Of a DNA stretch of 36,625 nucleotides, positions 1 to 10,677 are shown piece by piece. Source of the stretch: Steroidobacteraceae bacterium (GTDB lineage Bacteria; Chloroflexota; Limnocylindria; QHBO01); NCBI GenBank assembly GCA_025935615.1, contig JAICUY010000010.1, forward strand, positions 1-36,625. The letters run 5' to 3'. Both the position numbers and the translations under genes were made by a program. The notes beneath the pieces were generated by a model, which was not told where the DNA came from, ran no database searches, and saw nothing but the letters and a program-made list of their open reading frames with translations. Every line of letters begins with the position of its first letter. Within the stretch, counting starts at the first letter, position 1.

Positions 1-2
1 AG

Positions 3-149
3 CAGCTCACGCACCTCTACGCGCTGAACCGAGGGATCCTGCTGACCCCCTTCCACAACATGGCGCTCATGTCGCCGGCGACGACCGAGACCGATGTCGC
101 GCGGCATACCGCCGTCTTCGCCGAGATGGCGCGCGAGCTGTCTGCCTGA
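3..149 (+). CDS. C-terminal fragment, glutamate-1-semialdehyde 2,1-aminomutase-like class III aminotransferase (5' truncated by window)
   Basis: Frame 3 reads QLTHLYALNRGILLTPFHNMALMSPATTETDVARHTAVFAEMARELSA*, resembling the GSA aminotransferase C-terminus. Confidence 0.6.
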   Translation, partial: QLTHLYALNRGILLTPFHNMALMSPATTETDVARHTAVFAEMARELSA

Positions 150-168
150 GAAGCGGGAAATACACAAC

Positions 169-177
169 ATATCCACA
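169..177 (+). promoter_or_regulatory. DnaA-box-like ATATCCACA (8/9 match to TTATCCACA)
   Basis: Direct reading of thyX upstream region. Confidence 0.45.
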
Positions 178-202
178 TCGGGCAGGCCAAAGCACCACAT
201 GT

Positions 203-211
203 TGTGGATAA
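203..211 (-). promoter_or_regulatory. Perfect DnaA-box consensus (TGTGGATAA on +, TTATCCACA on -)
   Basis: Exact match to the 9-bp consensus in a high-GC background, 44 bp upstream of thyX. Confidence 0.55.
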
Positions 212-254
212 CGCCGCTCTGTGACGGGCGGCTGCGCGGTACACTCCAGCCGAC

Positions 255-1190
255 ATGCCGGCAGCTTCCACCGACCTCTCGGCTCGCCTGATCTTCCCGA
301 CCAAGGAGATCGTGGAGGAGTACTACCTGCCGATCATCTACACCGCCTGCCGCACCTGCTACAGCGAGCAGGTACCCGAGCAGATCTGGGACAAGGCGGT
401 GTCGCGCCAGGTCGCCGATGAAAAACAGCAGAACCTGGTGCGCAAGGTGATGGAATCGGGCCATGGCTCCACCATCGAGCACGTCAACTTCACCTTCGCC
501 ATCTCGGGCGTGACCCGGACCCTGTCCCATCAGCTGGTTCGGCATCGGGCGGGGACCGCCTTCGACCAGCAGTCGCAGCGCTACGTGTCGTTCAAGAAGC
601 GGGACAACTACACCGTCCCCGAGTCGATCACCAAGGGCGAGCTGCCCGACGACCTGGCCGGCCGCTTCCAGCAGGCGATCGATGACAACCTGGAGCTGTA
701 CGGGCAGCTGCTGCAGGCCGAGGTACCGGCCGAGGACGCCCGCTTCATCTTCCCGAATGCCATGCAGACCAACCTGATCATGACCGTCAACCTGCGGCAG
801 CTGATCCATATGTCCGGGCTGCGGCTGTGCACCATGGCGCAGTGGGAGATCCGGCAGTTGTTCAAGCAGATCCGGCACGAAATCTTCCGCGTGTCGCCGT
901 TCTTCGGCTCGTTCCTGGCGCCGAAATGCGTGGCGCTCGGCTATTGCGATGAGATGGGCAACCGCGACGAGCACTGCCGCATCCGCCCGCACCGCGACAA
1001 CGTGATGGCGGTCTGGGAGGCCTACCGCGGCGGACGCCTGTCCGAGACCGATGGACCGGTGGTCGCCGAGACCTCCCCCTTCCGCCCGCGACCGCGGCGC
1101 GTTCCACTGCCGGTCACCGGCGACGACGTCGTGCCCGAGCGCCCCGTGGCGGTGGCCAGCGAGTCGGCAGGAGACGCGGACCGCGTCTAG
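255..1190 (+). CDS. thyX: FAD-dependent thymidylate synthase ThyX
   Basis: RHRAGTAFDQQSQRYVSF signature, YTACRTCYSE N-terminal region, full length 311 aa. Confidence 0.93.
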   Translation: MPAASTDLSARLIFPTKEIVEEYYLPIIYTACRTCYSEQVPEQIWDKAVSRQVADEKQQNLVRKVMESGHGSTIEHVNFTFAISGVTRTLSHQLVRHRAGTAFDQQSQRYVSFKKRDNYTVPESITKGELPDDLAGRFQQAIDDNLELYGQLLQAEVPAEDARFIFPNAMQTNLIMTVNLRQLIHMSGLRLCTMAQWEIRQLFKQIRHEIFRVSPFFGSFLAPKCVALGYCDEMGNRDEHCRIRPHRDNVMAVWEAYRGGRLSETDGPVVAETSPFRPRPRRVPLPVTGDDVVPERPVAVASESAGDADRV

Positions 1191-1245
1191 TCCTCGGGCT
1201 GATGGCCGTCGCCTGGCCGCGGCGCCGCGCCGAAAATGACTGAGG

Positions 1246-1343
1246 GTTCTATGTTCGACGATTGTCGGCGCAGAACCGTCGCTCGCATAACTCTCGGTTC
1301 ATAGCGACAGCCGCTCTACGCCGGAATCGGTCAAACGTAGAAC
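1246..1343. other. 98-nt long imperfect hairpin / nested inverted repeat in convergent intergenic region
   Basis: Outer arms GTTCTATGTTCGAC (1246-1259) and GTCAAACGTAGAAC (1330-1343); further nested pairing GATT/AATC, CGGCG/CGCCG, GTCGCT (1278-1283)/AGCGAC (1303-1308). Confidence 0.65.
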
Positions 1344-1381
1344 GGTGGGTCATGACCGACGCGCCGCCGCGGAGGATTCAT

Positions 1382-1828
1382 TTACCAGTCGGGCCCGGCG
1401 TGGCCCTCATTGAGCGCGAACGAGCGCAGCTCGTCATCACAGGCAGCCAGCAGCCGGCGCGCCTCCGAGACGAAGAACGCGCTCATCTTCGAGGAGTCGA
1501 CGATGAGCAGCGTGTGGCCCCGCTCGTTGCGGTCGAGGATGATGCGGTCCTCGCCGTGGTAGCTGATCGCCCAGTTGGCCTGCAGCTGCACCAGCTCGGC
1601 GAGGAGCACCTTCTCGTTGAAGGCCCAGTCGAGGAAGGCCGCGTTCAGCGCCACCACCACGTCCCGCAGCTGGTGCGTGCTGTTTCGATGCAGCCGCGAC
1701 AGGAAGTGGACCATCCGGAGCTGAGCGAACGGGTCGCCGGCGCGCGCCACCTGTGGCGGCGCCAGGTCGGGATCCGGCATCCCCTCCGGAGCCGGCCCGA
1801 CCAGGGTGGAGGCGGCCGTATCGGTCAA
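1382..1828 (-). CDS. Hypothetical protein; start uncertain, possibly TTG overlapping the stop of the upstream rhodanese
   Basis: ORF with plausible protein composition (RMVHFLSRLHRNSTHQLRDVVVALNAAFLDWAFNEKVLLAELVQLQANWAISYHGEDRIILDRN); immediately downstream of rhodanese. Confidence 0.65.
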   Translation of the reverse strand: MTDTAASTLVGPAPEGMPDPDLAPPQVARAGDPFAQLRMVHFLSRLHRNSTHQLRDVVVALNAAFLDWAFNEKVLLAELVQLQANWAISYHGEDRIILDRNERGHTLLIVDSSKMSAFFVSEARRLLAACDDELRSFALNEGHAGPDW

Positions 1829-2706
1829 TTCTGCGAGCCGTCGCCGGTCTCGATCGGAACGCCGACCAGCGAGCCGTACTCGGTCCACGATCCGTCGTAG
1901 TTGCGCACGTTCGGATAGCCGAGCAGCTGCGACAGCACGAACCAGGTGTGGCTCGAACGCTCACCGATGCGGCAGTAGGCGACGATCTCCTTGTCGGCGG
2001 TGATCCCCCGATCGGCGTAGAGCGACCGCAGCTCGTCGAGCGGCTTGAAGGTGCCGTCCTCGGCGACCGCCGTCGACCACGGCACGTTGACGGCACTCGG
2101 GATGTGGCCCTTCCGCTGCGCGGCCTCCTGGGGCAGCCCTTCCGGCGCGGCCAGCTCGCCGCGGTACTCCGCCGGCGACCGCACGTCGACCAGTCCGCGC
2201 TGTGCCTGACCGATGCCGGCCAGCACCTCGTCCCGGTAGGCGCGCAGCTCCTCGCGGGTCGCCTCACCGATCGAGATGGTGCCTTCGCCGTGAGCGGGCG
2301 TATCGGTCACCAGGGGGAGGCCGGCGGCCTCGATCTTGGCTCGCCCGCCATTCAGCAGGCGAACGTTGTCGATGCCGTGGTAGCGCAGCTGCCAGTAGGC
2401 CCAGGCCGCGAACCAGTTGTGGTTGTCGCCGTACAGCACGATGAGGGTGTCGTCATGAATGCCGCCGGAGCGGAGCAGCTCCTCGAGCTCGGAGCGCGGC
2501 ACGAGGTCGCGGCGCACCGAATCGGTGAGCTGGGTGCGCCAGTTGACGGCGACTGCGCCCGGCAGGTGGCCTGTGTCGTAGGCGCGGGTGTCGACGTCCA
2601 CCTCGAGGAAGCGAACCGCCGGGTCGTCGAGGTGCTCGCGCGCCCACTCGACGCCGACGAGCGCGGCGGGCAGCGAACCGGTGGTAGCGGTGGAGACAGC
2701 GGACAT
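1825..2706 (-). CDS. sseA: Thiosulfate/3-mercaptopyruvate sulfurtransferase (two rhodanese domains)
   Basis: Active-site CRIGERSSHTWFVLSQLLGYPNVRNYDGSWTEYG; N-terminal rhodanese LEVDVDTRAYDTGHLPGAVAVNW. Confidence 0.92.
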   Translation of the reverse strand: MSAVSTATTGSLPAALVGVEWAREHLDDPAVRFLEVDVDTRAYDTGHLPGAVAVNWRTQLTDSVRRDLVPRSELEELLRSGGIHDDTLIVLYGDNHNWFAAWAYWQLRYHGIDNVRLLNGGRAKIEAAGLPLVTDTPAHGEGTISIGEATREELRAYRDEVLAGIGQAQRGLVDVRSPAEYRGELAAPEGLPQEAAQRKGHIPSAVNVPWSTAVAEDGTFKPLDELRSLYADRGITADKEIVAYCRIGERSSHTWFVLSQLLGYPNVRNYDGSWTEYGSLVGVPIETGDGSQN

Positions 2707-2789
2707 GGGGTGAATCGAGACTCCTTCGAGTCCAGGGACGACGGGCGCGCGGGCTGTTGCCGCGCGGGCGGATGTGGTGCGGTCGAATC

Positions 2790-2806
2790 CCGACCGATTT
2801 GGTCGG
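2790..2806. promoter_or_regulatory. Perfect palindrome CCGACC-N5-GGTCGG upstream of the sulfurtransferase gene, candidate operator
   Basis: ccgaccgatttggtcgg in intergenic region about 85 bp upstream of the minus-strand start. Confidence 0.4.
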
Positions 2807-2853
2807 AGTATGCCGCGCCGAGCCCCGGGCTACAAGCCGGGCCGCCGGTTCAG

Positions 2854-3399
2854 CTAGTCGCGGTTCTGGCCGGGGGCGGTATCGCGACCGCGTCCCCCGG
2901 CGTGCGCCTCCGCGCTGTTGCCGTGCCCGCCACTCATGATCCAGCCGATCCCCGGCGACAGCCCCAGTGAGCCATCGGCGTCAAGGTCGTGGGCGATCTG
3001 GCCCCAGCCCGTCCCGTCGGCATGCATCTGCTGCAGGTCGGCGACCGACCGGCCGCTCGCATCGGCCCAGGCCAGCAGCCGGACCGCGCCACCGACGCCG
3101 TTCGCCTCGATCAGCGCGGTGAGGGTCGCGTCGTCGGTGTCCAGGCCTGCCGTCGCCAGGCGATCGTGCAGCTTGGCCAGCAGCTCCGCGCTGGGTGTGC
3201 CGCCGTCCGTCTGGTCCTCGGGCTCATCCTCAGACTCAGGCCCGTCGACGTCGGCTGCATCGGACGATTTCGGTGCGTGCGAAGCGGCCACGGGTGAGCG
3301 GTGGTCGAAGCCTGCCGGGTTGCGCACGGCAAACGCGGTGCCTGCCACGAGCAGCAGGAGAGCGAGGACGGCGAGGATGGGACGGGCGGTTCGGGTCAT
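2854..3399 (-). CDS. Hypothetical secreted or membrane-anchored protein
   Basis: MTRTARPILAVLALLLLVAGTAFA N-terminal hydrophobic segment; remainder of unknown family. Confidence 0.7.
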   Translation of the reverse strand: MTRTARPILAVLALLLLVAGTAFAVRNPAGFDHRSPVAASHAPKSSDAADVDGPESEDEPEDQTDGGTPSAELLAKLHDRLATAGLDTDDATLTALIEANGVGGAVRLLAWADASGRSVADLQQMHADGTGWGQIAHDLDADGSLGLSPGIGWIMSGGHGNSAEAHAGGRGRDTAPGQNRD

Positions 3400-3583
3400 G
3401 TCGTGAGGTTGTAACGCATTTCCAGGCCTCGCGTTACCCCCTGCAGGCAAGATTCGGTGCAGCATGGCACCGCGCTAGTACTCTCGTCTGGTTCTCTCGT
3501 TCGGTTGGGGATGACTCTCGGGGCGGGTACGGTGCGCAGCACGAGCCGCGGAGTGCCCGTGGTGGTTCCCCAAGGAGGGACGG

Positions 3584-4165
3584 TTGACTTTCTGGAACTG
3601 GCGCCGCGGAACTGCCGCCGGCGCGACGGTGGGATCCGCCGCCGTTGCCCTGTCCCCGGAGCTGGCGCCCATCGAGCTCTACACTGCGGATGCCCGGGTG
3701 GTGGGGTGGATCGAGGCCAACGGGCGCCGCGTCACCGACCTGCTCAACGAGCAGGACGAGCTGCGCCTGTGGCAGCCGCGCCCCGGACCGATGGGCGCGG
3801 AGCCTGCCGGCGCGACGCCCCCGCCGGCCGATGCTGATGCGGATGCCGAATGGCAGTCACTCCTGACCGAGTCCATGATCCTGGCCATGCCCCCAGAGTG
3901 GCGGTCCAGCCGACAGCTTCGGCTCCACAAACGGCTGCGCCGCGTCGCGCTCAGCGCCGGCCCGTTCCGCGTCACCGGTAACCTGCACCTGCACCCCGGC
4001 ACCGAGGTCGGTGCGCATCTCCTGACACGCGGCCCGCGCTTCCTGCCGCTGACCGACGCCTACATCCTGCATGAGGGCGAGCCGCCGTTCGAGCACGTTG
4101 TGTCGGTCGTGATCGTGAACACGGCACACATCACCAGCCTCATGTCGCTGGTCACGCTCGCCTGA
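3584..4165 (+). CDS. Hypothetical protein, TTG start
   Basis: Strong SD aaggaggg 7-8 nt before TTG; ELAPIELYTADARVVGWIEANGRRVTDLLNEQDELRLWQPRP. Confidence 0.7.
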   Translation: MTFWNWRRGTAAGATVGSAAVALSPELAPIELYTADARVVGWIEANGRRVTDLLNEQDELRLWQPRPGPMGAEPAGATPPPADADADAEWQSLLTESMILAMPPEWRSSRQLRLHKRLRRVALSAGPFRVTGNLHLHPGTEVGAHLLTRGPRFLPLTDAYILHEGEPPFEHVVSVVIVNTAHITSLMSLVTLA

Positions 4166-4196
4166 CGACGGGCCACATCCCGCCAACGCCCCCGCC

Positions 4197-4835
4197 CTAG
4201 GACCGCTCGCGGTCCGCGGCGAGCACCTCCTCGCGCATCGCCTCCGCTTCGTCGGGCTGCACGCCCTGGGCGTCCTCCTCGCCGAGGTCGACCTCGATCG
4301 CGCCGGCATTCGACAACAGCCGCCCGGCGACCTCCGGCTCGGAGGTGCGGACGGTGATCAGGGAGCGGCCCTGGCGCAGCTGTTCCTCGTGGTACTCGGC
4401 CTTGTGGCGAGGGATCCCGAGACCGAGCAGACCGCCCAGCACGCCACCACCCAGCGCTCCCGCGCCCGCGCCGATCAGCGTTGTCCCGATCGCGCCGGCG
4501 GCCAGGAACGGGCCGATCGCCGGAATGGCCGTCAGCCCCAACCAGGCCAGCGTGCCACCGGCTGCGGCACCGGTCACCACGCCGCCCAGCGCGCCGGGGC
4601 CGGCGGCGTTGCCATGCTCCTCGACCAGCAGCCGGTCGCCCTGCTCGTCGCGGCGGGCGAATCCGATCTGCTCGCGGTCATACCCGGCGTCGCGCAGCTG
4701 GTCGATGGCCGCCTCGGCTGCATCTTGGTCGGCGAAGCTGCCGACCACCACGCGCGGCGCGTCGTAGGCAGGGCTCGCGGCGTAGCCCGGCGTATCGGTC
4801 CTGTCAGGCCGATCGCGCTCGAAGTCCTCGTTCAT
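4197..4835 (-). CDS. General stress protein 17M-like / low-temperature-induced-like protein with Gly/Ala-rich transmembrane segment
   Basis: VVGSFADQDAAEAAIDQLRDAGYDREQIGFARRDEQG followed by glycine-zipper-like segment; SD AGGAGA upstream of ATG. Confidence 0.8.
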   Translation of the reverse strand: MNEDFERDRPDRTDTPGYAASPAYDAPRVVVGSFADQDAAEAAIDQLRDAGYDREQIGFARRDEQGDRLLVEEHGNAAGPGALGGVVTGAAAGGTLAWLGLTAIPAIGPFLAAGAIGTTLIGAGAGALGGGVLGGLLGLGIPRHKAEYHEEQLRQGRSLITVRTSEPEVAGRLLSNAGAIEVDLGEEDAQGVQPDEAEAMREEVLAADRERS

Positions 4836-4937
4836 CTTGGTTCTCCTGCTGTATCGGTCCGAAGCCGGGCCGATCGGGGTCGGTGGGGCAGGTTCGATGC
4901 CAGCCCTCCGGACGCCTCAGGCCCATAATCCGGAGCG

Positions 4938-6522
<1,585 letters not shown>

Positions 6523-6533
<11 letters not shown>

Positions 6534-9500
6534 CCGGGGCGATCTGCAGGTCCGCTTCGAGCCTGGCCACGCGATCGAGGTTGTCGGTGGTCGCCGCGCC
6601 GGCTCGAGCCATGAGGCGGATCGCCTTGGCCGCGCCCCACGGTGCCGGCAGCGCATCGAAGGCGGCCAGTGACGCGCGCGCCAGGTCCGCGGCCGCCGGG
6701 GCGTCGCCGCGAACCAGCGCCAGCCGGCCACGCACCAGCGACTCACTGCCGGTGCGGTACGGCGTCATCCAGCCGGGGCTGCCGTTCCAGGAGTCCATGC
6801 GCTCGACGGCCGCGTCCACCAGGTCGAGCCGTCCGTCGTGCAGCCAGGCATCCAGCACCGTCTCCATCGCCGCGAAGAACGAGGCCATGCCCGGAGCCTC
6901 GGTCCAGATGTCGAGCAGGTCCGGGCCAGGCTCGAACGCCGGAAGCAGGCCGGCCGCCACGAAGCGCAGGTCCATGGCGGCGTGCATGAAGCGTCCGAAG
7001 GGCGAGTCAGGGAAGGTGCCACGCTTGGGGTCGAGCCAGGCCTTGGCCCGCGCCAGCGCATCGGTCCGGCCCTGGGCCAGGGCGATGGGGGTCAGCACCG
7101 TCCAGGTGCGGACCACCGGCCGGTGGTAGGCGTTCGCCTCGCCGATGGCGACGGCGCGCTCACCGGCCGCCCAGGCGAGGATCCAGTCGCCGGTCACGAG
7201 CGTCGCCTCGGCGCGGTCGTAGGCGACCCACGCCTCGTCCTCGCGGACGCCGTGCGCGGTGGCAAGGTCCTCGGCGCGGTCGAGCAGCGGACCGACGTTC
7301 GCCGGGTCGGTCTCGACGCTGAGCATCGCCGCCGAGCGCAGCGCCGCTCCCGCGCGGCGTGGATTGCCGGCCTGCAGCGCCAGCTCGACCAGGCGCAGGC
7401 TGCCGTCCACCAGCTCGTCGCGACCGATGCGGCCGAGCTCGATCAGCACGCCGTCGCGCTGGAACTCGGCGTCGAGCTGCAGGCCGGTCTCGCCCGCCCG
7501 CTCGGCGATGCGGATGACGCGCTCCAGCTCGTCGACCACATCCGTGCTGCCCTGGTACGCGATGCGCGCCCAGGCCCGCGTATAGAGCAGGCGGGCTGTG
7601 GCCAGATCGTCGGCCTCGCCGATGCGCGCCAGCGCCTCCTCCGCCGCCTGCTCGGCGGGCACGAACTGGAGCTGCTCGATCAGCACCTCGCCCAGCGCGC
7701 TGACGCTGCGAGCGAACCCGTCACGCGCCGCGGCACGCGTTTCGCCACCGGCCTCGAGCCGCTCGGCAAAGGCGGCCGCTGCGGCACGGTAGGCAGCCAG
7801 CGCCTCGTCCATGTCGCCGCTGAAGGCGGTCGCGTCGCCCAGCCGATGCAGCCGGCGCGCGGTGACCAGCGGCTCGTCCTCGGCCGCCAGTTCGAGTGCG
7901 CGTCGCAGCTGCGCGGCCGCGGTCAGCGGCGCGGCTGTGGCGAGTGCCTGCTCGGCCGCCCGCTCGAGCCAGGACGCGGCGAGCACGACGAGGTCCGGAC
8001 GGGCCAGGCCGCCCGGGAGGCGAGGCGTCAGCGCCGGGAGCGCCGCGAGTGCATCGTCGAGATGGTGCGCGATCTCGGCCGCGATCAGCGCCACCCGCTC
8101 CCCGGCCGCCTCCTCGAGCCAATGCGCCAGCCGGACGTGGAGGTCGGCGCGCTCCAGGCGAGCGAGGCTCGCATAGCCGGCGTCGCGCAGCAGCGCATGG
8201 CGATACGCGTAGCCGTCACCCAGGAGCGCGGGACGCGGCCCGACCAGCAGGGCGCGGGTGCGCAGCTCATCGAGGGCTGCCGCATCGTCGGCCTCGAGGG
8301 CGGCGAGCGACTGCTCGACGAAGCGCCGTCCGGCGACCGAGGCACGTCGCGCCAGGCGGCGGGCATTCGCGGGCAGGTCGTCGAGCTGGGCGGCGTAGAT
8401 GGCCTGCACCGTCGAGGGCAGCGGCGCATCGGCCGGAGAGGTTGTGAGGCGCCAGCCACGGTCATCGGCGGCCAGCACGCCGACGCTGATCCACGACCGC
8501 AGCAGCTCCTCGATGAACAGCGGGGTGCCGTCCGAGCGCTCGACGATGCGGTCCACCAGCGGCGCCGGCAGCGCCTCGCCGACCAGGTGGGTGACCAGGT
8601 CGCGGGCGTCAAGCGCGGCCAGCGGAGCCAGCTCGAGCCGCTCGACGCAAGGCTCACCGCGCGGCTCGCACCATGGCCCGGCGCGCTCGAGCAGCGCCGG
8701 TCTGGTCGTAACCACCATGGGCCGGCCGGCGTCGAGCGCCGCGTCGAGGAAGGCGAGCAGGTCCGGCTCGGCCCAGTGGACGTCCTCGATCATCCAGGCC
8801 GAGCGTGCGTGTGGCGCCTCCAGGCCGCCGAGGACCTCGAGCCAGGCCGCGAAGCGCTCGTCGCGATCCGTGGGTGGGGCGGCGGCGGCCGAGGGACGCA
8901 CGAGGGCGAGCGCCGCGTCGACCAGGACGGCGCGCCGTGCCTCGCGGATCGCGGCGGCCTCGAGGGCGGTGTGCAGGGCGGCGCGCAGCTCAGCGTCGGT
9001 CGCAGCCCCGGACAGGGCGAGCGCGTCGAGCAGCAGCTGGGCCACCGGCTCAAAGGCCGATGCGCCGTCGGGCCTGACGGAGGCGCGACGAACCTTCACG
9101 CCGCCAGCGTCGAGCGATTCCGCGATCGCGGCCAGCAGCCGGCTCTTGCCGACGCCCGGAGGCGCGACGATCAGCCAGCGCACGCCGGCGCGAGCGGCGG
9201 CAAGGCTGCCGCGGATGCGTTCCAGCTCGGCATCGCGGCCGATGAGCGGAGCACGCAGCGCACCCATCGCCCGGCTGCGCTCGGGACGTGGCAGCAGGCG
9301 GACCGCCACCGCGGCGCGAACCGGCTCGGACTTCCCCTTGAGCGCCACAGCTTCGACCGGCTGCAGCTCGGCCGATGCAGCCAGCGCGAAGGCCGTGAGC
9401 TCGCCGACCAGCACCTGCGACGGCTCGGCGGCGGCCTGCAGTCGCGCGGCGACGTTGACCGTGTCGCCCGTCACGCGGCCGACATCCGGGCCGGATTCGG

Positions 9501-9858
9501 CGGCCACCACCTCGCCGGTGTTGATCCCGACTCGGACCTGGAGGCGGCCGGGCTCGAGGCCGAGCTGCGCGCCCAGCGCCTCGACGGCCGCGATCAGCGA
9601 CAGCCCAGCCGCGACGGCGCGCTCCGGATCGTCGTCGCGGCCACGGGGCAGCCCGAAGACCGCCATGGCTGCGTCACCGATGAACTTCTCGAGCTGCCCG
9701 CCGTGGCGCCGCATCACGTCGCGGACTGCCGCGAAATAAGCATCCTGGATGGTCGCCACGTCCTCCGGGTCGAGCCCTTCGGAGAGCGGCGTGAAGCCGA
9801 CCAGGTCGGCGAACAGAACGCTGACGATGCGGCGCTCGACGAAATTCGGCGGCTGCAT
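6523..9858 (-). CDS. Class III adenylate/guanylate cyclase domain + AAA-type ATPase + TPR-like regulator
   Basis: [33 protein letters not shown] cyclase motifs; Walker A APPGVGKS; long helical repeat C-terminus; 1111 aa. Confidence 0.9.
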
Positions 9859-9864
9859 GGCTGC

Positions 9865-10635
9865 CTACGGAGGCGAAGGCACCGCCTGGTCGATCGCGAA
9901 GCGCACGCCGAACAGCTCGGCGCTGCGGGCAGCGGCATCGGCCGCCAGGGACACGACCACCGGGGCCTCTGCACCCATCTCGGGCAGGAGGCGGACGACA
10001 TGCCCACCCGAGCTCCAGCTGTAGGCATCGCCCACCTTCTGGAAGGACATGCCGAGCTGCTTGGCGTGTTCGGCGGCACTCGCCGCCGGGTCGGCCACGG
10101 CGAGATCGAGGCGCACCAACCGCGCCGGCGAGCCGATCGGATGCCGGTAGCCGGCACGCTCGGACAGCGCCTCCGCGCCCCACTCCGCGCCGGCGCGAAC
10201 GTGCTCGATCAGGAACGGCACTCCATTCGGGCCGATCCGCGGCGGCAATGCCGTCCACCAGCGGACCACGTCGCCGTCAGGGCGACGGCGTGAGCCGGCA
10301 ACCGGGTCACCGATGTCGCTGCCATAGCCCTGCAACGTGCGGACGTCGGGTTCGAGCGGGCGCGCGTCGAGCGCGTAGGCCGCCAGCCCGCCGCCGCGTG
10401 CCAGGGCGGCGACCGCGGCCTCGCCCATCGGCCAACGACCAGCCGCAGCGTCGTCCTCGACGCCGATGAGCTCGAGGTAGGAACCATCGGCCAGCCAGGC
10501 AAGGCGGTTGACCGTCCCGAAGCCCTCGTGCCGGCCGCCGCCGGTGGCAGCCACGCCGAGCACGCGCTCGAGCTCGGTCGCGGCGGCATCCGGATCGGGG
10601 ACGGCGATCGCGAGGTGGTCGATGCCGTGGATCAC
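9865..10635 (-). CDS. VOC/glyoxalase-like domain protein, GTG start
   Basis: IHGIDHLAIAVPDPDAAATELERVLGVAATGGGRHEGFGTVNRLAWLADGSYLELIGVED. Confidence 0.85.
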   Translation of the reverse strand: MIHGIDHLAIAVPDPDAAATELERVLGVAATGGGRHEGFGTVNRLAWLADGSYLELIGVEDDAAAGRWPMGEAAVAALARGGGLAAYALDARPLEPDVRTLQGYGSDIGDPVAGSRRRPDGDVVRWWTALPPRIGPNGVPFLIEHVRAGAEWGAEALSERAGYRHPIGSPARLVRLDLAVADPAASAAEHAKQLGMSFQKVGDAYSWSSGGHVVRLLPEMGAEAPVVVSLAADAAARSAELFGVRFAIDQAVPSPP

Positions 10636-10641
10636 GGCCGG

Positions 10642-10647
10642 ATGCTA
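10642..10647 (-). promoter_or_regulatory. Putative -10 box TAGCAT, 6 nt before GTG of the VOC gene (leaderless)
   Basis: ATGCTA on +; TAGCAT-N6-GTG on -. Confidence 0.5.
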
Positions 10648-10665
10648 GCACCGGGTCGCATCGGG

Positions 10666-10671
10666 TAGGCT
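10666..10671 (+). promoter_or_regulatory. Putative -10 box TAGGCT, 6 nt before GTG at 10678 (leaderless)
   Basis: TAGGCT-N6-GTG. Confidence 0.5.
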
Positions 10672-10677
10672 GCGAGG

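Noticed and set aside
3505-3573. TTGGGGA...TCCCCAA inverted repeat before the TTG-started gene at 3584
   Set aside because: Only 7 bp with a ~55-nt spacer; compatible with chance in this composition.
6838-10293. 1151-aa plus-strand ORF opposite the cyclase gene (and similar long antisense ORFs at 5394-6746, 12490-14364, 15187-17244, 26314-28476, 33590-35464)
   Set aside because: Low-complexity Arg/Gln/His/Gly/Ala-rich translations typical of antisense frames in high-GC DNA; the opposite strand encodes recognisable families.
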